From Cellulosimicrobium protaetiae (GTDB lineage Bacteria > Actinomycetota > Actinomycetes > Actinomycetales > Cellulomonadaceae), in contig NZ_CP052757.1 of NCBI RefSeq assembly GCF_009708005.2, forward strand, positions 1,860,001-1,924,000: a stretch of DNA of 64,000 nucleotides, read 5' to 3'. Shown piece after piece: positions 57,880 to 64,000 of the stretch. Within the stretch, counting starts at the first letter, position 1; each line of letters begins with the position of its first letter. Below the pieces are notes generated by a model. It was not told the DNA's origin and did not search any database. It saw only the letters and a program-made list of their open reading frames with translations. Made by a program: the position numbers and the translations under genes.

Positions 57880-58805
57880 TGCAGCTCGGCGCGGACCACG
57901 TGCGGGTGCGCGTCCCGGCGACGAGCGCGAACCTCGGCCCCGGCTTCGACGCGCTGGGTCTGGCGCTCGCGCTCCACGACGTGCTCGAGGTGCGGGCGCT
58001 CGCGAGCGACGACGTCGTCGTCGAGGTGGAGGGAGAGGGCGCCGGCGAGGTCCCGGGCGACGAGTCGCACCTCGTGGTGCGGGCGCTGCGCGCCGCGCTC
58101 GACGCGGCCGGTGCCCCTCGGACCGGGCTGCACCTGTCCTGCGTCAACCGCGTCCCGCACGGGCGGGGCCTCGGCTCGTCGGCGGCCGCCGTCGTGGCGG
58201 GCGTCGTGGCGGCACGGGCGCTCGTCGCGGACCCCTCCGTGCTCGACGACGACGTGGCGCTCGGCCTCGCGACCGCGATCGAAGGGCACCCCGACAACGC
58301 GGCGCCCGCGCTCCTGGGCGGCGCGACCGTCGCGTGGGACGCCGGACCCGGTGCCGGGCCCCGCGCCGCGCGGCTGGAGGTGCACCCCGACGTGCGGGCG
58401 ACCGTGCTCGTGCCCTCGGCGCGCCTCGCGACCAGCCGGGCGCGTGGCGTGCTCCCGGCGCAGGTGCCGCACGCAGACGCCGCCTTCAACGCCGGGCGGG
58501 CGGCCCTCCTCGTCGAGGCGCTGACCCGGCGCCCCGACCTGCTGCTCGACGCGACCGACGACCGCCTGCACCAGGGGTACCGGGCCGACGTCATGCCGTC
58601 GTCGTTCGAGCTCGTCCAGGCGCTGCGGGCCAGCGGGCTTCCCGCGACCGTGTCGGGGGCCGGCCCGACCGTCCTCGTGCTGTCGACGGCGGACGACCTG
58701 GCCGCCGTCGCGCGCGTCACGGACGAGCTCGTCGGGGGGAGCACGGACTGGGCCGTGCACCGCCTCGACGTCGACACGCGCGGCGTCGTCGCCGAACGGC
58801 TCTGA
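57879..58805 (+). CDS. thrB: Homoserine kinase
   Basis: A 308-residue GHMP kinase. Opening V-P-A-T-S-A-N-L-G-P-G-F-D, ATP loop V-P-H-G-R-G-L-G-S-S-A-A near 94, C-terminal V-S-G-A-G-P-T-V. It phosphorylates homoserine for ThrC. Starts one base into the thrC stop (TGATG). Confidence 0.97.
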   Translation: MQLGADHVRVRVPATSANLGPGFDALGLALALHDVLEVRALASDDVVVEVEGEGAGEVPGDESHLVVRALRAALDAAGAPRTGLHLSCVNRVPHGRGLGSSAAAVVAGVVAARALVADPSVLDDDVALGLATAIEGHPDNAAPALLGGATVAWDAGPGAGPRAARLEVHPDVRATVLVPSARLATSRARGVLPAQVPHADAAFNAGRAALLVEALTRRPDLLLDATDDRLHQGYRADVMPSSFELVQALRASGLPATVSGAGPTVLVLSTADDLAAVARVTDELVGGSTDWAVHRLDVDTRGVVAERL

Positions 58806-58829
58806 CCTCGGGCGGGCCGGTGCTAGGAT
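58801..58829 (+). promoter_or_regulatory. Promoter of rho
   Basis: TCTGAC (58801-58806), 17-bp spacer, TAGGAT (58824-58829). The -35 overlaps the thrB stop. It yields a leader of about 215 bases, long enough for Rho autoregulation; the leader holds GCCCGCC/GGCGGGC near 59009-59029. Confidence 0.65.
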
Positions 58830-59050
58830 GGGTCAAGCCTTCGGTCACGCTCTCGCATCAGCAGTCGAGCGTTCTCCAACGCGGAAGTGCCGCGAAAGAG
58901 CCGTCCGAGAGAAGGCAATCCAGCCCGCGTCAGCTGACGTCGTCGTACCACTGACGCGTGACACCTGCGCACCGGCCGTCACGGCCGGGCGTCGACCACC
59001 CGCGGCCCGCCCTCTGAGAGGCGGGCGCAAACGAGGGGGAAGGGTCCTTC

Positions 59051-61201
59051 GTGACAGACACCATCGACACCGCCACGAGCAGCGCGACCGGTTCGGCCGC
59101 TGCCGGCGGGAACGCCCGGAGCGGCGCGCTCTCCACGCTGCGCCTCCCGGAGCTGCAGGCCCTCGCCTCGCAGCTCGGGGTCAAGGGCACGTCCAAGATG
59201 CGCAAGGGCGATCTTGTGGACGTCATCCGCGCCCGCACCGGCGAGCAGAGCGCCTCGGAGCGCCCCGCCGCGCCGCGGCGCGACACGGACGGGGCGAACG
59301 CCGCGGGCCGTGAGACCACCGAGGCGCCCGCCGCCTCCGGGCGCGGCCGCAGCCGCCGCGCCGAGCGGCCCGCCGCGAGCCCGGTGAGCACCACCGACAC
59401 CACGCCGGCGACGCGACAGGACGCGCCGTCGGCCGCGAGCCGCGAGGAGCGCACCGCCGCTCCCGTGCTCGACCTGCCCGTGCGTGCCGACGAGCAGCGC
59501 GCGGAGCGCCGCGACGGCCGTCGCGACTCTCGGTCCGAGGCCGCGGCCGCGGTCGCGGAGGCGCTCGGCGAGCAGGGCGTGCGCACGCGCGACACGTCCA
59601 ACGAGTCCGCCGACGAGCGCGCCGCGCGCGCCGCGGCGGCGGTCGGCCTCGTGACGGGCGAGCGCGGCTCGCGCCGCTCGGGCCGTGGCGCCGGCGCCCC
59701 CCGGAACGGCGAGGGCGACGGCGACGCGTCGCGCGCCGACCGCCAGCGCGACCAGTCCGGTGGCGAGCGCCAGCGCGACCAGTCCGGTGGCGAGCGCCAG
59801 CGCGACCAGCAGGGTGGACAGCAGTCGGGTCAGCAGTCCGGCCAGCAGTCCCGTGGCGAGCGTCAGGGCGACCGCCGTGACGACCGCCAGCTGCTGGACG
59901 ACGAGCGCGGCGGCCGTCGCCGCCGGGGTCGTGACCGCGGCCGCGAGCGTGACCGCAAGCGCGGCCGCAACCGCCAGGGACCGGACCTCGCGGGCCTCGA
60001 CGACATCGAGGTCAACGAGGACGACGTCCTGCTCCCCGTCGCCGGCATCCTCGACATCCTCGACAACTACGCGTTCGTGCGCACCAGCGGGTACCTGCCG
60101 GGCCAGAACGACGTCTACGTCTCGCTCGGCCAGGTGAAGAAGGCCGGCCTGCGCCGCGGCGACGCGGTCACGGGCGCCGTGCGCCAGCCGCGCGAGGGCG
60201 AGAACCAGGGGAACACGGCGCGCCAGAAGTTCAACGCGCTCGTCCGCCTGGACACGGTCAACGGGATGTCGCCCGACGAGGCGCGCCAGCGTCCGGAGTT
60301 CACCAAGCTCACGCCGCTGTACCCGCAGGACCGCCTGCGCCTGGAGAACACCGAGGCGACGCGCCTGACGCCGCGCGTGATCGACATCGTCGCGCCGATC
60401 GGCAAGGGCCAGCGCGGCCTCATCGTCGCTCCGCCCAAGGCCGGCAAGACGATCATCATGCAGCAGATCGCCAACGCGATCACGGCCAACAACCCCGAGG
60501 TCCACCTCATGGTGGTGCTCGTGGACGAGCGGCCCGAAGAGGTCACGGACATGGAGCGGACGGTGAAGGGCGAGGTCATCGCCTCGACGTTCGACCGCCC
60601 CGCGTCCGACCACACGATCGTCGCCGAGCTCGCGATCGAGCGCGCGAAGCGCCTGGTCGAGCTCGGCCAGGACGTCGTCGTGCTCCTCGACTCGCTCACC
60701 CGCCTGTCGCGCGCGTACAACCTCGCGGCCCCGGCCTCGGGCCGCATCCTGTCCGGTGGTGTGGACGCGTCCGCGCTCTACCCGCCCAAGCGGTTCTTCG
60801 GCGCGGCCCGCAACATCGAGAACGGCGGCTCGCTGACGATCCTCGCCTCGGCGCTCGTCGAGACGGGCTCCAAGATGGACGAGGTCATCTTCGAGGAGTT
60901 CAAGGGCACGGGGAACATGGAGCTCCGCCTGTCGCGCAACCTCGCGGACAAGCGCATCTTCCCGGCCGTGGACGTCAACGCGTCCGGCACGCGCCGCGAG
61001 GAGATCCTCCTGTCGCAGGACGAGCTGAAGATCGTCTACAAGCTCCGTCGTGTCATGGGCGCCCTCGACCAGCAGCAGGCGATCGAGCTGCTGCTCGGCC
61101 AGCTCAAGAAGACGCAGACGAACGTCGAGTTCCTGCTCCACGTCCAGAAGACGACCCCCGGTGGTCTCGCGGACGACGACAACGTCGGCCGCACGATCTG
61201 A
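59051..61201 (+). CDS. rho: Transcription termination factor Rho with disordered insert
   Basis: A 716-residue Rho, much longer than the E. coli type. Rho_N (about 30-60, [10 protein letters not shown]) is followed by a 240-residue charged insert rich in Arg, Asp, Gln and Gly, then the RNA-binding domain (about 315-390) and the ATPase domain with [12 protein letters not shown] near 458. Such inserts are usual in actinobacterial Rho and bind RNA. The insert here contains three 9-residue R-Q-R-D-Q-S-G-G-E repeats. AAGGG precedes GTG 59051. Confidence 0.97.
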   Translation: MTDTIDTATSSATGSAAAGGNARSGALSTLRLPELQALASQLGVKGTSKMRKGDLVDVIRARTGEQSASERPAAPRRDTDGANAAGRETTEAPAASGRGRSRRAERPAASPVSTTDTTPATRQDAPSAASREERTAAPVLDLPVRADEQRAERRDGRRDSRSEAAAAVAEALGEQGVRTRDTSNESADERAARAAAAVGLVTGERGSRRSGRGAGAPRNGEGDGDASRADRQRDQSGGERQRDQSGGERQRDQQGGQQSGQQSGQQSRGERQGDRRDDRQLLDDERGGRRRRGRDRGRERDRKRGRNRQGPDLAGLDDIEVNEDDVLLPVAGILDILDNYAFVRTSGYLPGQNDVYVSLGQVKKAGLRRGDAVTGAVRQPREGENQGNTARQKFNALVRLDTVNGMSPDEARQRPEFTKLTPLYPQDRLRLENTEATRLTPRVIDIVAPIGKGQRGLIVAPPKAGKTIIMQQIANAITANNPEVHLMVVLVDERPEEVTDMERTVKGEVIASTFDRPASDHTIVAELAIERAKRLVELGQDVVVLLDSLTRLSRAYNLAAPASGRILSGGVDASALYPPKRFFGAARNIENGGSLTILASALVETGSKMDEVIFEEFKGTGNMELRLSRNLADKRIFPAVDVNASGTRREEILLSQDELKIVYKLRRVMGALDQQQAIELLLGQLKKTQTNVEFLLHVQKTTPGGLADDDNVGRTI
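59741..59821 (+). repeat. 27-bp tandem repeat within rho
   Basis: Three in-frame units (third degenerate) starting CGCCAGCGCGACCAG, each encoding R-Q-R-D-Q plus four residues, followed by shorter QQSG-type repeats. Confidence 0.85.
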
Positions 61202-61231
61202 CGGTCGTCCGGCAGGAGCTGACGGCGGGCT

Positions 61232-61252
61232 GCCCCGGGACGTTCCCGGGGC
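61232..61252 (+). terminator. Terminator of rho
   Basis: 9-bp stem GCCCCGGGA / TCCCGGGGC with a three-base loop, 30 bases after the rho stop. A CACAAT -10 candidate for rpmE lies at 61268-61273. Confidence 0.7.
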
Positions 61253-61366
61253 GCCCGTGCGTTCTGGCACAATGGTTCGTCGGCCTGCACTCGTCAGGCC
61301 GCCTGTCGCCGGTTCACAGGTGCGGTCGCCGCACCTGACCCGGAGACGTCACCCCAAGGAGAAACC

Positions 61367-61585
61367 GTGAAGTCTGACATCCATCCCGAGTACGTCCTCA
61401 CCGAGGTCACGTGCACCTGCGGGAACACGTTCGTGACGCGCAGCACCGAGGCGTCGGGCAAGATCAGCGCCGACGTGTGCAGCGCCTGCCACCCGTTCTA
61501 CACGGGCAAGCAGAAGATCCTCGACACCGGTGGTCGCGTGGCCCGCTTCCAGGCGCGCTACGCCAAGAAGGACGCCGCCAAGTAG
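61367..61585 (+). CDS. rpmE: 50S ribosomal protein bL31 (zinc-binding form)
   Basis: 72 residues starting [23 protein letters not shown] near 16-18 and C-S-A-C near 38-41 form the zinc site, so this is the C+ paralogue that serves as a zinc reserve. AAGGAG precedes GTG 61367. Confidence 0.96.
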   Translation: MKSDIHPEYVLTEVTCTCGNTFVTRSTEASGKISADVCSACHPFYTGKQKILDTGGRVARFQARYAKKDAAK

Positions 61586-61593
61586 CGACACCG

Positions 61594-61660
61594 CAGCGCC
61601 GGTGGTCCGAGCCCGACAACCTCTCCAGGGGCAGTCGGTGCGCTCGGACCACCGGCGCTG
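61594..61660 (+). terminator. Long hairpin between rpmE and prfA
   Basis: 18-bp perfect arms (61594-61611 and 61643-61660) around a loop that can itself form CCGAC/GTCGG. Outer AGCGA/TCGCT pairing and TTT right after the stem suggest a terminator; a regulatory structure is also possible. Confidence 0.65.
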
Positions 61661-61748
61661 TCGCTTTGCCCGAGCGATCCCCCCGATCCTCGCGCGGTCG
61701 CCGCCCGGGCCCGGCGACCACGACCCGCCCGCCACCGAGGAGCCGTCC

Positions 61749-62852
61749 GTGACCGAGTCGTTCGCCGCCGTCGAGCCGCTGCTGGCCGAGCACGCCGACA
61801 TCGAGACCCAGCTCGCCGACCCCGCCGTCCACGCCGACGCCGGCCGCGCGCGCACGCTCGGGAGGCGCTACGCCGAGCTCAACCAGGTCGTGGGCGCGTA
61901 CCGCGCGTGGCGCGAGGCGAGCGACGACGCCGAGGCCGCCGCCGAGCTCGCGGCGCTCGGGGGCGAGGACGGCGACGCGTTCGCCGCGGAGCTCCCGGGC
62001 CTGCGCGCCGCCGAGGAGGAGACGCGCGAGCGCCTGCGCCGCGTGCTCGTGCCGCGCGACCCCGACGACGGGCGCGACGTCATCCTCGAGATCAAGGCGG
62101 GCGAGGGCGGCGAGGAGTCGGCGCTGTTCGCGGGCGACCTGCTGCGCATGTACCTGCGGTACGCGGAGCGCCGGGGCTGGAAGACCGAGGTCCTCGAGTC
62201 GACCGACTCCGACCTCGGCGGCTACAAGGACGTCCAGGTCGCGGTCAAGGCGCGCAGCACACCGTCCGACCCGGCCGACGGCGTCTGGGCGAACCTCAAG
62301 TACGAGGGCGGCGTGCACCGCGTCCAGCGCGTCCCCGTGACCGAGTCGCAGGGGCGGATCCACACGTCCGCGGCGGGTGTCCTCGTGTTCCCCGAGGTCG
62401 AGGACGCGGGCGAGGTCGAGATCGACCCGAACGACCTGCGCATCGACGTCTACCGCTCGTCGGGACCGGGCGGGCAGTCCGTCAACACGACCGACTCGGC
62501 CGTGCGCGTCACGCACCTGCCCACCGGCATCGTCGTGTCGATGCAGAACGAGAAGTCCCAGCTCCAGAACCGCGAGCAGGCGATGCGCGTCCTGCGCGCG
62601 CGGCTGCTCGCCGCCCAGCAGGAGGCCGCGGCCGCGGAGGCGGCGGACCTGCGACGCTCCCAGGTCCGCACCGTCGACCGCTCCGAGCGCATCCGCACGT
62701 ACAACTTCCCCGAGAACCGGATCGCGGACCACCGCACGGGCTACAAGGCGTACAACCTCGACCAGGTGCTCGACGGCGACCTCGACCCGGTCGTGCGCTC
62801 GGCGGTCGAGGCCGACGAGGCGGCCCGGCTCGCCGCCGCGGGCGAGGCCTGA
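61749..62852 (+). CDS. prfA: Peptide chain release factor 1
   Basis: A 367-residue RF1. G-G-Q motif in [11 protein letters not shown] near 243, Domain 2 P-V-T-type recognition segment V-P-V-T-E-S-Q near 195. Decodes UAA and UAG. GAGGAG seven bases before GTG 61749 fixes the start. It ends one base before prmC's leader. Confidence 0.96.
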   Translation: MTESFAAVEPLLAEHADIETQLADPAVHADAGRARTLGRRYAELNQVVGAYRAWREASDDAEAAAELAALGGEDGDAFAAELPGLRAAEEETRERLRRVLVPRDPDDGRDVILEIKAGEGGEESALFAGDLLRMYLRYAERRGWKTEVLESTDSDLGGYKDVQVAVKARSTPSDPADGVWANLKYEGGVHRVQRVPVTESQGRIHTSAAGVLVFPEVEDAGEVEIDPNDLRIDVYRSSGPGGQSVNTTDSAVRVTHLPTGIVVSMQNEKSQLQNREQAMRVLRARLLAAQQEAAAAEAADLRRSQVRTVDRSERIRTYNFPENRIADHRTGYKAYNLDQVLDGDLDPVVRSAVEADEAARLAAAGEA

Positions 62853-62853
62853 C

Positions 62854-63846
62854 GTGGGCGACGCGCTCACGGCCGACGGCCTGCGCCGCGCCGTCCGCGC
62901 CGCGGAGAGCATCCTCACGGAAGCGGGCGTCGGGTCGGCCCGGCACGACGCCGAGGCCCTCGCCGCCTGGTGCCTGGGCCTCCCGCGCCTCGAGTGGTAC
63001 CGGCTCCCCGCGGGCGACGCGGCGCTCGCGCCCGCGCTGCCGGGCGGGACGACCGACGGCTTCCTCGGGGAGTACGCGGAGGTCGTCGAGCGGCGGCGCA
63101 CGCGCGAGCCGCTCCAGCGCATCGTCGGGCACACGGTGTTCCGGCACGTGACGGTCGAGGTCGTCGACGACGTGTTCGTGCCCCGGCCCGAGACGGAGAC
63201 GGTCGCGCAGGTCGCGATCGACGAGGCCGCTCGCCTGCGCGCGGACCCGGCGCGGGCCGACGACCCGCCCCTCGTCGTGGACCTGTGCTGCGGCTCGGGC
63301 GTCATCGGGATCAGCGTCGACGTCGAGGTCCCCGGCACGCGGGTCGTCGCGGTGGACCTCTCGCCCGAGGCGGTGCGCGCGACGAGCGCGAACGCCGCCC
63401 GCGTGGGGTCGCTCACGCAGCGCACGCTCGTCGGCGACGTGACCGACCCGGCACTGCTCGCCGAGCTCGACGGGACCGTCGACGTCGTCGTGTCCAACCC
63501 GCCCTACATCCCGCCGGACGCCGTCCCCGTCGACCCCGAGGTGCGCGACCACGACCCCGACCTCGCGCTCTACGGGCGCGGGACCGACGGCCTCGAGGTG
63601 CCGCGCGCCGTCGTGCTCGCCGCGGCGCGCCTGCTGCGGCCCGGTGGCCTCTTCGTCATGGAGCACGCGGAGGTGCAGGCCGCGCAGGTGCGCGAGGCCG
63701 CCCGGGCGGCGGGCGCGTTCACCGACGTGCGGACGCTGCCCGACCTCACGGGGCGCGACCGCATGGTCGTCGCCCGGCGTGCCGACGACGGCAGCGTCCC
63801 GGGTGCGCCGGTCCCGGCCCGCGACCGTGGAAGGATGGACCCGTGA
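62854..63846 (+). CDS. prmC: Release factor glutamine methyltransferase
   Basis: A 330-residue enzyme methylating the GGQ glutamine of release factors. N-terminal helical domain, then V-P-R-P-E-T-E near 110, V-D-L-C-C-G-S-G near 145 and the catalytic V-S-N-P-P-Y near 213. Directly follows prfA. It overlaps the next gene by four bases (GTGA). Confidence 0.96.
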   Translation: MGDALTADGLRRAVRAAESILTEAGVGSARHDAEALAAWCLGLPRLEWYRLPAGDAALAPALPGGTTDGFLGEYAEVVERRRTREPLQRIVGHTVFRHVTVEVVDDVFVPRPETETVAQVAIDEAARLRADPARADDPPLVVDLCCGSGVIGISVDVEVPGTRVVAVDLSPEAVRATSANAARVGSLTQRTLVGDVTDPALLAELDGTVDVVVSNPPYIPPDAVPVDPEVRDHDPDLALYGRGTDGLEVPRAVVLAAARLLRPGGLFVMEHAEVQAAQVREAARAAGAFTDVRTLPDLTGRDRMVVARRADDGSVPGAPVPARDRGRMDP

Positions 63847-64000
63847 GCTCCGTCCACCCCGTGACCGACCCGAACACCTGGGGCGCCGGCATCGACGAGG
63901 CGGTCAACGCGATCTCCCGCGGTGGCCTCGTCGTGCTGCCCACCGACACCGTCTACGGCATCGGCGCCGACGCCTTCGACGCGGAGGCGGTCTCCGCGCT
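63843..64000 (+). CDS. Sua5/YciO/TsaC family protein, N-terminal fragment
   Basis: The window ends after about 52 codons. V-V-L-P-T-D-T-V-Y-G-I-G is the conserved opening of L-threonylcarbamoyladenylate synthases, which start t6A modification of tRNA. GTG 63843 overlaps the prmC stop; GGAAGG lies upstream. Confidence 0.93.
   Translation, partial: MSSVHPVTDPNTWGAGIDEAVNAISRGGLVVLPTDTVYGIGADAFDAEAVSA

Overview
The window is chromosomal core DNA from a very GC-rich actinobacterium. Dense GTG starts, a mycothiol-type SigR/RsrA pair, MtrAB-LpqB, a fused 2-oxoglutarate decarboxylase (Kgd), ribosomal protein bL37 and the argS-lysA-hom-thrC-thrB-rho-rpmE-prfA-prmC order all point there. The style fits Micrococcales, probably Cellulomonadaceae or Promicromonosporaceae; this placement is inference. 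I see no prophage, insertion sequence or CRISPR array.

Layout. 0-2.6 kb: end of a NarL-type two-component system and an acyltransferase-3 membrane protein. 2.6-12 kb: an RDD / SpoIIM / DUF58 / MoxR / DUF4350 / DUF4129 / membrane-protein cluster, mostly one leftward operon, plus a 40-aa membrane protein and an HTH_42 protein. 12.3-23.3 kb: mtrA-mtrB-lpqB, comF-like, hpf, a second HTH_42 (YcaQ/AlkX-like) gene and secA. 23.4-28.8 kb: Rv3235-like, LysM protein, an Lsm-like hypothetical, an excisionase-type HTH, a SAF/CpaB-like protein, a CpaE-like protein with an altered P-loop, and a DUF6912 protein. 28.9-33.6 kb: aroA-rsgA-hisN (leftward), DoxX and ferritin. 33.7-37.7 kb: sigR-rsrA, bL37 and a DUF4097-PadR-DUF4097 operon. 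37.8-44.6 kb: SGNH hydrolase, aldose-1-epimerase, aldo/keto reductase, kgd. 44.9-51.8 kb: a PhoP/MprA-like two-component system, two CNNM/CBS transporters, a VanY-like peptidase, a short DUF2207-like protein, a CYTH protein. 51.9-64 kb: tRNA-Arg(CCG), argS, lysA, the threonine genes, rho, rpmE, prfA, prmC and the start of a Sua5/TsaC gene. Gene order from mtrA to sigR, and from argS to the Sua5 gene, matches what I recall of Mycobacterium.

How genes work together. MtrAB-LpqB, the VanY-like peptidase, the LysM protein and the MoxR/DUF58 block concern the envelope. SigR/RsrA is the thiol-redox switch; a near-perfect SigR-type promoter lies just upstream of a leaderless N-terminally extended SigR reading frame. 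The lysA-hom-thrC-thrB genes make lysine and threonine. prfA and prmC form a termination module (PrmC methylates the release factor) and Rho terminates transcription.

Most unusual items: a 19-bp repeat on a 21-bp pitch arranged as facing inverted arrays at two intergenic loci (6.1 and 18.5 kb); a second inverted array around AGATCGSCCC (40.55-40.61 kb); a 15-bp repeat that multiplies the thrC start codon; a CpaE-like protein whose Walker lysine is replaced by arginine; an RDQG-repeat disordered insert in Rho; and many candidate leaderless genes with a -10-like hexamer 6-7 bp from the start codon.
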